The position numbers and the translations under genes were made by a program. Below, piece by piece: positions 1 to 8,830 of a stretch of 64,000 nt of DNA. How positions within the stretch are numbered: the stretch's first letter is position 1; each line of letters opens with the position of its first letter. This DNA comes from Pseudomonas yamanorum (GTDB taxonomy: Bacteria; Pseudomonadota; Gammaproteobacteria; Pseudomonadales; Pseudomonadaceae). Location of the stretch: NCBI RefSeq assembly GCF_900105735.1, contig NZ_LT629793.1, positions 6,944,001 to 7,008,000 of the forward strand. Reading direction: 5' to 3'. The notes below the pieces were generated by a model, which was not told the origin of the DNA, searched no databases, and saw only the letters and a program-made list of their open reading frames with translations.

Positions 1-690
1 CGGGCGTTTGATCATTCATTGGCCATGGAGCGGCCGGCAAGCAACTTGGCGCAATGGCAGAAAAGTCTGGTGCAGTTGGCGGCTGATGCGGAGTTGGTGC
101 TGGACCTGCACACCGATGATGAGGCGCTGCCGTATCTGTATATACATCGCAGCTTTTGGCCGGAGGGCCAGGTATTGGCGGCGGCGTTGCAGGTGGATGT
201 GGTGATTGTCTGGGACGAGGGCGGTGATGGGTCGTTTGAAGAGACGATCATTGATCACGGGAAGCCGCGGTTGGCGGCGACGATTGAATTGCGTGGGCAG
301 GCGGATGTGAGTGATGCCTTGGCCGGGCGGGATGGTGACGGGATCTGGGGTTGGCTTTGTGCTAGCGGGGTGATTGATGAGGCGCCGGTGATTGCCGACT
401 GGCAGGGGCAGGTGGTGGACATGGGCTGTATGGAGACCATTCTGGCACCGTGTGCCGGGGTGTTGGTGTTTGAAAAAGGTTTGGGTGAGCAGGTTGAAGA
501 GGGTGAGCGGTTTGCGCGGATTGTTCGGCGGCCTGGGGATTCGGCTTCTGAAGTTGTGCTGCATGCGGCGCAAACCGGGCGGATGGTGACGGGGCATCGG
601 GAGCGGTTGGTGGCACAGGGATCGGTGGTGGCCAAGTTTACCGGCACGCGGTTGTCTGAGGGTTACAGCGGGGGGGTGTTGGATCCTTAG
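1..690 (+). CDS. Succinylglutamate desuccinylase/aspartoacylase family protein, 5'-truncated by window edge
   Basis: The reading frame is open from base 1, so only the C-terminal part (about 229 residues) is present and the true start lies upstream. The sequence carries a DLHTDDEALPY segment and a C-terminal swivelling beta-barrel region (MGCMETILAPCAGVLVFEKG), as in the zinc-dependent AstE/AspA branch of the M14 carboxypeptidase fold. These enzymes hydrolyse N-acyl amino acids or related amides in the cytoplasm. The N-terminal zinc-binding HxxE motif would be outside the window. The substrate cannot be told from this fragment. No promoter or operon partner is visible; a REPIN follows the stop. 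Confidence 0.75.
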   Translation, partial: RAFDHSLAMERPASNLAQWQKSLVQLAADAELVLDLHTDDEALPYLYIHRSFWPEGQVLAAALQVDVVIVWDEGGDGSFEETIIDHGKPRLAATIELRGQADVSDALAGRDGDGIWGWLCASGVIDEAPVIADWQGQVVDMGCMETILAPCAGVLVFEKGLGEQVEEGERFARIVRRPGDSASEVVLHAAQTGRMVTGHRERLVAQGSVVAKFTGTRLSEGYSGGVLDP

Positions 691-725
691 GCGGGAGTAC
701 ATAATCAAGAGCGGGCACGGTCAAA

Positions 726-812
726 TGTGGGAGCTGGCTTGCCTGCGATGCAGACACCTCGGTGTATCAGGCAGACCCAGTTGATGCCATCGCAGGCAAG
801 CCAGCTCCCACA
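726..812. repeat. REPIN: two inverted REP sequences
   Basis: Two 25-bp arms (726-750 and 788-812) are perfect inverted copies beginning TGTGGGAGCTGGCTTGCC and enclosing a 37-bp loop. This is the REP doublet (REPIN) form common in P. fluorescens-group intergenic DNA. The left arm with its upstream flank (711-750) is identical over 40 bp to 10678-10717. Confidence 0.85.
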
Positions 813-901
813 GAAAAGCAGAGCTACCCTCCATTCGCTCTAGCTTTTGATCTGCGGCCCGCGAGCAATCAAGTTACAGAAGCGGGAGGGGCTGTTCGAA
901 G

Positions 902-2170
902 TCAGTGGGGCTGCGGCCTGACCAGGCCGCGTTTTTCCAGCAACAAGCGCTCCAGTTCTTTCATCGGCAGCGGCCGGCTGAACAGATACCCCTGGATCTG
1001 ATCGCAGCCGGCTTCCCGCAGAAACTCCAGCTGCGCCTGGGTTTCCACACCTTCGGCGACCACTCGCAGCTTGAGGCTGTGGGCCAGTTCGATGATGGTG
1101 CGGGTGATCGCCGCGTCCTGGGGGTTGCTGGTGACTTCGCGGATAAACGCAATATCGATTTTCAGCGTATCAATCGGGAACCGCCGCAGGTAAGCCAGGC
1201 TGGAATAGCCGGTGCCAAAGTCGTCAATGGAGATCTTCACCCCCATGGCCCGCAGGCGTTGCAAGCTGGCGATGGTGTGTTGGGTGTTCTCCATCAACGA
1301 GCCTTCGGTCAGTTCAACCTCCAGCCAATGGGCCTCGACGCCGGCATTCGCGAGTGATTGAGCGATATCGGCAATCAGGTCGCCCTCGATCAATTGATGC
1401 CCGGAAACGTTGACCGACACTTCCACCGCACCCACCGCGCTGGATTGCCAGGTCGCGATCTGACGGCACACGTTGTCGATCACCCAACGCCCTAGCGTGA
1501 CGATCAGCCCCTGGCTTTCCAGGATCGGTATGAACACCGCCGGAGACACTGCACCGTAACCGGGCCGGTCCCAGCGTAGCAGGGCCTCAAGGGCACACAC
1601 CTGACCGTTGGCCAGTTCGACCTTGGGTTGATAATGCAGCACGAATTCTTCGCGCTCGACGGCTAGGCGCAGGGCTTTTTCAAGGTCCAGGCGCGCCAGG
1701 TCATGCACATTCAACCGCGAGGACTCCTGTTGGTGGTGTTTAAGTTGCTGCTCCAACAACAGGCTATGGTTTTTCAACTGATCGCCGTGGGCCTTGAGCC
1801 GCAGCAGGTTGCGTACCCGTAGCCACAACTCGACCCGTTCCACTGGTTTGCTGATGAATTCTTCAGCACCGGTTTCCAGGCCACTGAGTCGCGCACTGGA
1901 TTCGCTCAGGGCCGAGAGCATGATGATCGGAATGTTCGCCGTGGCCTGGTTGCTCTTGAGCTGGTTGGCCACTTCGTAACCGTCCATGCCCGGCATCATG
2001 ATGTCCAGCAGGATCAAGTCTGGCGGCCGTTGCGCCACCAACTGCAAGGCTTCTTCACCACTGGCGGCACTCACGGTCTGGTACCCCTCGTGGCGCAGCA
2101 GGGTTTCCAGCAGCTTGCGCACCTGGATTTCATCATCGACGATCAAGAGCGTTGCGGGTTGGCTGGCCAT
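902..2170 (-). CDS. Two-component response regulator with REC and EAL domains (c-di-GMP phosphodiesterase)
   Basis: The 422-residue protein has an N-terminal receiver domain (about 1-125) with phosphoacceptor D56 in LLDIMMPG, a short helical linker, and a C-terminal EAL domain (about 165-410). The EAL domain keeps the signature residues: [46 protein letters not shown] and QGYLFSRP. It should therefore hydrolyse c-di-GMP to pGpG under control of phosphorylation. It lies 9 bp after the CheY-like gene and follows the histidine kinase at 3903-2548, so kinase, small receiver and effector form one minus-strand operon. What signal it answers cannot be read from the sequence. Confidence 0.9.
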   Translation of the reverse strand: MASQPATLLIVDDEIQVRKLLETLLRHEGYQTVSAASGEEALQLVAQRPPDLILLDIMMPGMDGYEVANQLKSNQATANIPIIMLSALSESSARLSGLETGAEEFISKPVERVELWLRVRNLLRLKAHGDQLKNHSLLLEQQLKHHQQESSRLNVHDLARLDLEKALRLAVEREEFVLHYQPKVELANGQVCALEALLRWDRPGYGAVSPAVFIPILESQGLIVTLGRWVIDNVCRQIATWQSSAVGAVEVSVNVSGHQLIEGDLIADIAQSLANAGVEAHWLEVELTEGSLMENTQHTIASLQRLRAMGVKISIDDFGTGYSSLAYLRRFPIDTLKIDIAFIREVTSNPQDAAITRTIIELAHSLKLRVVAEGVETQAQLEFLREAGCDQIQGYLFSRPLPMKELERLLLEKRGLVRPQPH

Positions 2171-2179
2171 GGAGAGGAC

Positions 2180-2563
2180 TCAAGTTGGAGGTGTAATGTT
2201 CTTTTGCAGCAGCGTATCGATTACCTGGTACAGCTCTTTGTAGCGCAGGGGCTTGATGATGTAGGCATCGCAGCCGGCCCGCAGGGTTTTGTCGCGGTCT
2301 TCCTTCATGGCCATGGCGGTCAGGGCGATCACCGGGATGTGGGCGGTGTGAGGGTCCTGCTTGAGCAGTGACGTGGCCGCCAGGCCGTCCATGCCGGGCA
2401 ACTGGATATCCATCAGGATCAGCGCCGGTTGTTTTTCCCGGGCCAGGGTCAACCCGGTCTCGGCATCGGCCGCCCACAACACGCTGTGGCCGGCGTTTAC
2501 CAGCAGCAAGCGGGCGAGGCGCATGTTGGCTTCGTTGTCTTCGACGATCAGGATTTCGGCCAT
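2180..2563 (-). CDS. Single-domain CheY-like response regulator
   Basis: The 127-residue receiver domain starts MAEILIVEDNEANMRLARL, with the acidic pocket at ED and phosphoacceptor D52 in LMDIQLPGMDG; LTAMAM and the switch lysine in IIKPLRY are present. There is no output domain. I chose the ATG at 2563 over a longer in-frame start because a GGAGG lies just upstream and the receiver fold begins there. The first codons overlap the last 16 bases of the histidine kinase gene, which points to translational coupling. It may shuttle phosphate between that kinase and other partners, or compete with the downstream REC-EAL protein. That role is inferred. Confidence 0.88.
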   Translation of the reverse strand: MAEILIVEDNEANMRLARLLLVNAGHSVLWAADAETGLTLAREKQPALILMDIQLPGMDGLAATSLLKQDPHTAHIPVIALTAMAMKEDRDKTLRAGCDAYIIKPLRYKELYQVIDTLLQKNITPPT

Positions 2564-3903
2564 GGGGCCTCCGCATCCGCAGCGCGGTGCAGCGGCAGCC
2601 ACACCACAAATCGCGCGCCGGCACCTTCGCGGCTGGCCACGGCGACACTGCCGCCGTGCAGGTCGGTCAGTTGCTTGACCATCGCCAGTCCCAGACCCGT
2701 ACCTTCGAATTTACGCGCCAGGCTACTGTCGATCTGGCTGAAAGCCTTGAACAGCTTGCTCATGTCGTGCCGGGCGATACCGATGCCGGTGTCGCTGACG
2801 CTGAATTCCAGGAACTGTCGGTGCTCGCTGGGTTGCAGGGCAAAACCATAGGTGGGCCAGTCGCCGGGAACCTGCCCGACTTGTGCACGACTCACCTCGC
2901 GCACCGACAGGGTCACCGAGCCGCCGTGCTCGCTGAACTTCACCGCATTGGCCAGCAGGTTGTAGATGATCTGCTTGGTCTTGCGCAGGTCGAGTTCCAG
3001 GGTGCCGAAGTCGTCCTGGCTTTCGAGCTTCAACTGGATGCGTTGCAGCGCGGCCTTTTCCCGCACGATCAGCAGGCTGTTGGCCAACAACCCCGCCAGT
3101 TCCACGGCTTCCAGTTCCAGGTCCATCATCCCGGCCTCGACCTTGGACAGGTCGAGGATGTCGTTGATCAGCGACAGCAAGTGTTGGCCGCTGGTGAAGA
3201 TGTCACCAATGTATTCGCGCTGGATATCGCTCATGTCGCCCACCAGGCCGTCCTTTAGCGCCTCGGAAAAACCGATCACGGCATTCAGCGGCGTGCGCAA
3301 CTCGTGGGACATGGTGGCGAGGAATTCGGACTTCATGTGGCTGGCGTGTTCCAGCTCCAGGTTCTTCTCTTCGAGCGCACGCTCAAAGCCTTTGCGTTGT
3401 GCCTCTTCCTGCTTGCGTGCGGTGTTGTCGGTGCCGATCAGCAGATAGCCGATGATCGCGTCGTTGCGGTTGCGCAGGGCGGTGACCGAGACCATCGCTG
3501 ACAGGCGACTGTTGTCCTTGCGGATATAGGTCAGCTCGTAGATGTCCTCGATACCCCGGGAGGCCTTGAACACCAGGGCTTCGAAGCCGGGCGTGATCGG
3601 TGTGTCCAGTTCCAGGCTGAGGGCAGCGGCGCGGGTGATCAGCTCGGCGGGGTCGGAAATGTCGGCCGGTGTCACGCGGTTCAGCACATCGGCGGCGGCA
3701 TAGCCGAGCATGCGTTCAGCGCCGACGTTGAAGATCTGGATCACGCCTTTTTCGTCGGTGGCAATGCTGGAGAAGTAAGCGCTGTTGAAGATCGCGTCTT
3801 GCAGCGCGCCGGTCTTGAGCAGGGCTTTCTGACGTTTGAATTCGACGATTTTCTCGGCCCGGGATTGCGGCTCGATGGGGCTGTCGGCTGAAGAATTGTC
3901 CAT
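2548..3903 (-). CDS. PAS-containing sensor histidine kinase
   Basis: The 451-residue protein starts at MDNSSADSPIEPQSRAEK. It has a PAS domain (about 40-160, with the GVIQIFNVGAERMLGY core), a coiled linker (about 165-190), a HisKA domain with H200 in SHELRTPLNAVIGF, and an HATPase_c domain with N, G1 (DTGIGI) and G2 (GTGLGLAM) boxes. I see no signal peptide or membrane segment, so it is predicted to be cytoplasmic. It heads the operon that continues into a CheY-like protein and a REC-EAL phosphodiesterase, both likely phosphorelay targets. An ATG 43 codons further upstream is less likely because its extra residues do not look like kinase sequence. Confidence 0.9.
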   Translation of the reverse strand: MDNSSADSPIEPQSRAEKIVEFKRQKALLKTGALQDAIFNSAYFSSIATDEKGVIQIFNVGAERMLGYAAADVLNRVTPADISDPAELITRAAALSLELDTPITPGFEALVFKASRGIEDIYELTYIRKDNSRLSAMVSVTALRNRNDAIIGYLLIGTDNTARKQEEAQRKGFERALEEKNLELEHASHMKSEFLATMSHELRTPLNAVIGFSEALKDGLVGDMSDIQREYIGDIFTSGQHLLSLINDILDLSKVEAGMMDLELEAVELAGLLANSLLIVREKAALQRIQLKLESQDDFGTLELDLRKTKQIIYNLLANAVKFSEHGGSVTLSVREVSRAQVGQVPGDWPTYGFALQPSEHRQFLEFSVSDTGIGIARHDMSKLFKAFSQIDSSLARKFEGTGLGLAMVKQLTDLHGGSVAVASREGAGARFVVWLPLHRAADAEAPWPKS

Positions 3904-4313
3904 CGTGACGTGTTCCGTGAGCTTGAGGCCTGACGCTGCCCAAACGCAGCGCCGCAGAGCATGCTCACAGAAGATCGCGCAGGCACGATGAGGAGGAGAT
4001 GATGTCTTTGGACGATAGCAGATAAACAGCAAACCACAGGGGTTGCGGTGGCCAAAAGCAGTGCCTTTTTCGAAAAATCACCCAACTGGATAGATTCCGA
4101 TGAAAAAGGCGCGATTTTGTGTGCGCTTAACCGGTCCAGATCGCCGAATGAACATTTATTCATCAGGTGAAACGTTTAATCAAGCGATAAACGGCTGACG
4201 CAAGCGCTTGCGTAAGCAAATATATCTGATTAGAGTCGGCAGCAGTCAGGTCTGCCGATGGGTGTCACCGGCAAACGCTTGAACACAACAATAATAAAAC
4301 CAGGAGCTCAGTC
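3904..4313. other. Divergent intergenic region between kinase operon and sugar ABC operon
   Basis: These 410 bases carry no convincing gene. The right half holds three LacI-type palindromes, annotated separately, which place the importer promoter here. The left half must hold the promoter of the minus-strand kinase operon; I could not define its -35/-10 boxes with confidence. Confidence 0.7.
4169..4281 (+). promoter_or_regulatory. Cluster of three LacI-family operators
   Basis: Three palindromes share the LacI-family pattern of A/T-rich arms around a central CG: GAAACGTTTA (4169-4178, core AAACGTTT), CGCAAGCGCTTGCG (4199-4212, a perfect 14-bp palindrome) and CAAACGCTTG (4272-4281, one mismatched pair). 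Centres of the first two are 32 bp apart, about three helical turns; the third is 71 bp further on and close to the ABC ATPase start at 4314. The obvious ligand is the LacI-type regulator encoded at 7837-8829. This is inferred from motif shape and context. Confidence 0.6.
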
Positions 4314-5846
4314 ATGAGCCTTGAACCCTTGCTTGAAATGCAGGGCATCAGCAAGACCTTCAACGGCCTGCGGGTGCTCAAGAACGTCAGCCTGAAGGTC
4401 TACCCCGGTGAAATCCACGCCCTGATGGGTGAGAACGGCGCCGGCAAATCGACCTTGATGAAAATCCTCTCCGGTGCCTACCAGGCCGATGACGGCGGCA
4501 CCATCCGCATCGATGGCCAGCCTGTCGCCAGTTACAACCCAGCCTCCGCCAAAGCCCTTGGCATTGCCGTGATCTACCAGGAACTCAGCCTGTGTCCGAA
4601 CCTCACGGTGGCCGAGAACATCTACTTGGGCCGTGAACTGCGCCGTGGCTGGACCATCGACCGCAAGGGCATGGAAGCCGGGGTGGCTGAAGTGCTGGCA
4701 AGGCTCGGCGCGGAGTTCCTGCCCACCACCCGCGTCGCCAGCCTGTCCATCGCCGAGCGCCAATTGGTAGAAATCGCCCGGGCGCTGCATGCCCACGCGA
4801 AAATCCTGGTGATGGACGAACCCACCACGCCGCTGTCTTCCCGGGAAACCGACCGCCTGTTTGCGCTGATCAAACAGCTGCGCAGCCAAGGCTTGGCGAT
4901 CATCTACATCAGCCACCGCATGGCGGAAATCTACGAACTGTCAGACCGGGTCTCGGTGCTGCGGGACGGCGAGTACGTCGGCGAACTGGCGCGGGACGTG
5001 CTGTCGGCCGAGGTGCTGGTGAAGATGATGGTGGGCCGCGACCTTTCCGGTTTCTACAAGAAGGAACATGCCGCCTACGACCCCGGCCAGGTGGTGATGC
5101 GTGTGCGCGACATGGCCGACGGCAAGCGCGTGCGCAATTGCAGTTTCGACCTGCACGCCGGTGAAGTGCTGGGCATTGCCGGGCTGGTGGGCGCTGGCCG
5201 TACCGAACTGGCGCGGCTGATCTTTGCGGCCGACCCGCGTACTTCGGGCACCCTGGAGGTGGTCGGCAAGACCGTGACCCAACTGCGCAACCCGGCGGAT
5301 GCGATTCGTGCCGGCGTGGTGTACCTCACCGAAGACCGCAAGGCCCAGGGCCTGTTTCTCGACATGAGCGTGGCCGACAACATCAACGTTTGTGCCTGTG
5401 TGCCGGATGCCCATGCCGGTGGGGTACTCGACCGTGGCCACGCGGCACAACGCTCACGCGATGCAATCAAGTCCCTGTCGATCCGCGTGGCGTCGGGCAA
5501 GGTCAATGTCGGCAGCTTGTCCGGTGGCAATCAGCAGAAGGTGCTGCTGGCCCGGCTGCTGGAGGTCAAGCCTCATGTGCTGATCCTCGACGAACCCACC
5601 CGTGGCGTGGACATCGGCTCCAAATCCGAGATCTACCGCATCATCAATCAGTTGGCCAAGGCCGGCGTAGGCATCGTGGTGATCTCCAGCGAGTTGCCGG
5701 AAATCATCGGCACCTGCGACCGCGTGCTGATCATGCGCGAAGGGCAATTGGTAGCCGAAGTGGGCGGGGCATCGGGGCTGGATATTTCCCAGGAGGCGAT
5801 CATCGACCTCGCCACCGGCAGCGAGCAGGTGGCCGCCCATGGCTAA
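4314..5846 (+). CDS. Sugar ABC importer, tandem ATP-binding protein (RbsA-like)
   Basis: The 510-residue protein has two nucleotide-binding domains. The first has Walker [10 protein letters not shown], signature LSIAERQ and Walker B ILVMDEPT. The second has a degenerate Walker A (GLVGAGRTE), signature LSGGNQQK and Walker [10 protein letters not shown]. This tandem layout is typical of carbohydrate-uptake transporter family 2 (RbsA, XylG, AraG). It powers uptake of a monosaccharide or polyol at the inner membrane. The start at 4314 follows an AGGAGCTC ribosome site. Its stop overlaps the permease start by 8 bp, implying translational coupling. Confidence 0.93.
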   Translation: MSLEPLLEMQGISKTFNGLRVLKNVSLKVYPGEIHALMGENGAGKSTLMKILSGAYQADDGGTIRIDGQPVASYNPASAKALGIAVIYQELSLCPNLTVAENIYLGRELRRGWTIDRKGMEAGVAEVLARLGAEFLPTTRVASLSIAERQLVEIARALHAHAKILVMDEPTTPLSSRETDRLFALIKQLRSQGLAIIYISHRMAEIYELSDRVSVLRDGEYVGELARDVLSAEVLVKMMVGRDLSGFYKKEHAAYDPGQVVMRVRDMADGKRVRNCSFDLHAGEVLGIAGLVGAGRTELARLIFAADPRTSGTLEVVGKTVTQLRNPADAIRAGVVYLTEDRKAQGLFLDMSVADNINVCACVPDAHAGGVLDRGHAAQRSRDAIKSLSIRVASGKVNVGSLSGGNQQKVLLARLLEVKPHVLILDEPTRGVDIGSKSEIYRIINQLAKAGVGIVVISSELPEIIGTCDRVLIMREGQLVAEVGGASGLDISQEAIIDLATGSEQVAAHG

Positions 5847-6840
5847 TTCAACTACGAGCGGGAGCAACACCATGACTGTGGCAACGATCGGCAAGGCTGA
5901 GCGTATTCGGGAACTGATGCGCACGGTGGGCATGCTGCCGGTGTTGGTGCTGCTGTTGGTGGGCTTTGCCCTCGCCAGCGAAAACTTCATGACGGTGCAG
6001 AACCTGTCGATCATCACCCAGCAGGCGTCGGTCAACGTGGTGCTGGCGGCGGGCATGACCTTTGTGATCCTCACAGCGGGCATCGACTTGTCGGTAGGCG
6101 CGATTCTCGCGGCTTCGGCCGTGGTCGCGCTGCAAGCCTCAATGTCGCCGCAATTCGGCATGTTCGGGATTGCCGCCGGGGTTGGCTTCGGCCTGTTGCT
6201 GGGCCTGGTCAATGGCGGCCTGATCGCCTTCATGCGCCTGCCGCCGTTTATCGTCACCCTCGGTGCGCTGACGGCCATGCGCGGTTTGGCTCGTCTGTTG
6301 GCCGACGACAAAACCGTGTTCAACCCTGACCTGCCATTCGCGTTTATCGGCAACGACTCGGTGCTGGGCGTGCCCTGGCTGGTGATTATTGCCGTGGCCG
6401 TCATCGCATTGTCGTGGTTCATCCTGCGGCGCACGGTGATGGGGGTGCAGATCTACTCCGTGGGCGGCAACCCGGAAGCGGCGCGGTTGTCGGGGATCAA
6501 GGTGTGGAAAGTCCTGCTGTTCGTCTATGCCATGTCCGGTGCCCTAGCCGGCCTCGGCGCGGTGATGAGCGCGTCACGCCTGTTCGCCGCCAATGGCCTG
6601 CAACTGGGGCAATCCTATGAGCTGGATGCAATTGCCGCGGTGATCCTCGGCGGCACCAGTTTTACCGGCGGCGTCGGCACCATCGGCGGCACGCTGATTG
6701 GTGCCCTGATCATCGCGGTATTGACCAACGGCCTGGTGCTGCTGGGGGTGTCGGATATCTGGCAGTACATCATCAAGGGCATCGTGATCATTGGCGCCGT
6801 AGCGCTGGATCGCTATCGCCAGTCCGGTGCGCGGACCTGA
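5839..6840 (+). CDS. Sugar ABC importer, permease protein (RbsC-like)
   Basis: The 333-residue, very hydrophobic protein has about eight to ten predicted membrane segments and the glycine-rich CUT2 permease features ([12 protein letters not shown] near residue 80; [15 protein letters not shown] near residue 265). It forms the inner-membrane channel with the tandem ATPase encoded just upstream. The start ATG sits inside the end of the ATPase gene (ATGGCTAA overlap). An internal ATG 11 codons later is possible but the overlap favours the first. Substrate is not evident from the permease itself. Confidence 0.92.
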   Translation: MANSTTSGSNTMTVATIGKAERIRELMRTVGMLPVLVLLLVGFALASENFMTVQNLSIITQQASVNVVLAAGMTFVILTAGIDLSVGAILAASAVVALQASMSPQFGMFGIAAGVGFGLLLGLVNGGLIAFMRLPPFIVTLGALTAMRGLARLLADDKTVFNPDLPFAFIGNDSVLGVPWLVIIAVAVIALSWFILRRTVMGVQIYSVGGNPEAARLSGIKVWKVLLFVYAMSGALAGLGAVMSASRLFAANGLQLGQSYELDAIAAVILGGTSFTGGVGTIGGTLIGALIIAVLTNGLVLLGVSDIWQYIIKGIVIIGAVALDRYRQSGART

Positions 6841-6873
6841 TTTCACTCAAACAACAATCACAAGAGAGTCATC

Positions 6874-7815
6874 ATGAACTTCAAACGCATGTTTCCTGTT
6901 GTCGCCTCCCTGGGCGTTGCCGTGTTGATGTCCCAAGCCGTGGAGGCCCGTGAACTGAAAGCCATTGGCATCAGCATGGGTTCCCTGGGCAACCCGTATT
7001 TCGTGACCCTGGCCGACGGTGCCACGGCCCGGGCCAAGGAGCTGAACCCGGCGGTCAAGGTCACCTCGGTGTCGGCTGACTACGACCTGAGCAAGCAGTT
7101 CTCGCAGATCGACAACTTCATCTCGTCCAAGGTCGACCTGATCCTGCTCAACGCCGTCGACCCGTCGGCCATGGCCTCGGCGATCAAGAAAGCCCGTGAC
7201 GCCGGGATCGTGGTGGTGGCGGTGGACGTCGATGCGAAGGGCGTGAATGCCACGGTGCAGACCGACAACGTCGAAGCCGGCAAGCTCGCCTGCCAGTTCA
7301 TCGTCGACAAACTGTCGGGCAAGGGCAACGTGATTATCCAGAATGGCCCGCAGGTCACCGCCGTGACCGATCGCGTCAAAGGCTGTAAAGCTGCGCTGGC
7401 CAGTGCGCCGGATATCAAGGTGCTGTCTGATGACCAGGACGGCAAAGGCTCCCGCGAAGGCGGCTTGAACGTGATGCAGGGCTACCTGACCCGCTTCCAG
7501 AAAATCGACGGCCTGTTCGCGATCAACGACCCGCAAGCCATCGGCAGCGACCTGGCCGCCAAGCAGCTGAAACGCAGCGGCATCATCATCACCTCCGTGG
7601 ACGGCGCGCCGGACATCGAGAATGCCCTGAAGACCGACACCCTGATCCAGGCCTCTGCCAGTCAGGACCCATGGGCCATGGCCCAGACCGCGGTTAACGT
7701 CGGCAATCACATTCTCAATGACAAACAACCCGCCGAAGCGGTTACCCTGCTGGCGCCAAAATTGATCACCCGCGACAACGTCGGTTCCTACAGCGGTTGG
7801 TCCAGCAAACATTAA
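6874..7815 (+). CDS. Sugar ABC importer, periplasmic substrate-binding protein (RbsB-like)
   Basis: The 313-residue protein has a signal peptide ending near VEARE (about residues 1-23) and a type I periplasmic-binding fold of the RbsB family (IGISMGSLGNPYF, then SKVDLILLNAVDP and VDVDAKGVNATVQTDN). It would capture the sugar or polyol in the periplasm and deliver it to the permease. A GAGAG ribosome site precedes the ATG. It is the third gene of the importer operon. The xylulokinase two genes downstream suggests a pentose, pentulose or pentitol ligand. That assignment is inferred. Confidence 0.92.
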   Translation: MNFKRMFPVVASLGVAVLMSQAVEARELKAIGISMGSLGNPYFVTLADGATARAKELNPAVKVTSVSADYDLSKQFSQIDNFISSKVDLILLNAVDPSAMASAIKKARDAGIVVVAVDVDAKGVNATVQTDNVEAGKLACQFIVDKLSGKGNVIIQNGPQVTAVTDRVKGCKAALASAPDIKVLSDDQDGKGSREGGLNVMQGYLTRFQKIDGLFAINDPQAIGSDLAAKQLKRSGIIITSVDGAPDIENALKTDTLIQASASQDPWAMAQTAVNVGNHILNDKQPAEAVTLLAPKLITRDNVGSYSGWSSKH

Positions 7816-7836
7816 AAGCGCGCAGGAGTGAACACC

Positions 7837-8829
7837 GTGGCAACCATGGAGGATGTGGCAAGAATTGCAGGGGTGTCGACGTCGACGGTTTCCCACGTCT
7901 TGAACGGCACCCGCAAGGTCAGCCCGGACACGGTGCAAGCGGTGCAGAGCGCGATCCGGCAGTTGGGCTACATCCCCAACACGCTGGCGCGCTCCCTGGC
8001 TCGATCCACCACCAATACCATTGGCGTGGCGATCTCGGCGCTGTCCAACCACTACTTCAGTGAAACGGTGCACGCGATTGAAACCGAGTGCGCCAAACAC
8101 GGCTACATGATGCTGTTTGTCGATACCCACGACGATCCCGAGCAGGAGTTGCGGGTGGTTACGACGCTGCACCATCGACGGGTGGACGGCATTTTGCTGG
8201 CGCCGTCTACCGGTTCCCTGGCCCTGGAATACTTGCAGGCCAATGAAGTACCGGCAGTGCTGGTGGACCGGATGATGAGCGATCGCTTTGATCAGGTCGG
8301 GGTGGAAAACACCTTGTCGACCCAGGCGTTGGTGGCGCACTTGATCGAGCATGGCCACCGGCGCATCGGCTTTATTTCCGGGCGGGCGGGGCTGGGCACT
8401 TCCAGTGAGCGCGTGGCCGGGTATCAAGCCGCGTTGCTTGCGGCGGGGTTACCGTTTGATCCGCAGTTGCTGGTCAATGGTGGGTCGAGCAGCGAACCTG
8501 CACGGCAAGCGACGGCGCAGTTATTGGCCTTGGACACACCGCCCACGGCGATCATGGCGGGCAACAACCTGATGACCCTCGGCGCAATGCATGCCTTGCG
8601 CGATGCGCATATCGATGTGCCCGGGCAAATGGCTTTGGTGGGTTTCGATGATTTTGAATGGGCGGACTTCTTTGTGCCGCGCCTGACCCTGATCGCGCAA
8701 CCGGTCCAGGAACTGGGCGCCCGTGCGGTCAACCTGCTGCTTGAGCGCATGGCGTCGCCCAAGCGTAAAACACACAGTGTGCGGCTCGCGCCCACTCTGA
8801 AGATTCGTAATTCATGCGGCTGCCCCTGA
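7837..8829 (+). CDS. LacI-family transcriptional regulator
   Basis: The protein of about 330 residues has an N-terminal LacI helix-turn-helix (MEDVARIAGVSTSTVSHVLN), a hinge helix around NTLARSLARS, and a sugar-binding core (about 60-325). I prefer the GTG at 7837, which has AGGAG eight bases upstream; a GTG at 7828 overlaps that site and an ATG at 7846 is also possible. It sits between the importer and the xylulokinase in the same operon and probably represses it through the palindromes at 4169-4281. It may be induced by the imported sugar or its phosphate. Confidence 0.9.
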   Translation: MATMEDVARIAGVSTSTVSHVLNGTRKVSPDTVQAVQSAIRQLGYIPNTLARSLARSTTNTIGVAISALSNHYFSETVHAIETECAKHGYMMLFVDTHDDPEQELRVVTTLHHRRVDGILLAPSTGSLALEYLQANEVPAVLVDRMMSDRFDQVGVENTLSTQALVAHLIEHGHRRIGFISGRAGLGTSSERVAGYQAALLAAGLPFDPQLLVNGGSSSEPARQATAQLLALDTPPTAIMAGNNLMTLGAMHALRDAHIDVPGQMALVGFDDFEWADFFVPRLTLIAQPVQELGARAVNLLLERMASPKRKTHSVRLAPTLKIRNSCGCP

Positions 8830-8830
8830 T

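Noticed and set aside
6847-8427. Antisense open frame (526 codons) spanning the binding protein and LacI genes
   Set aside because: It runs across two clear plus-strand genes and shows no domain.
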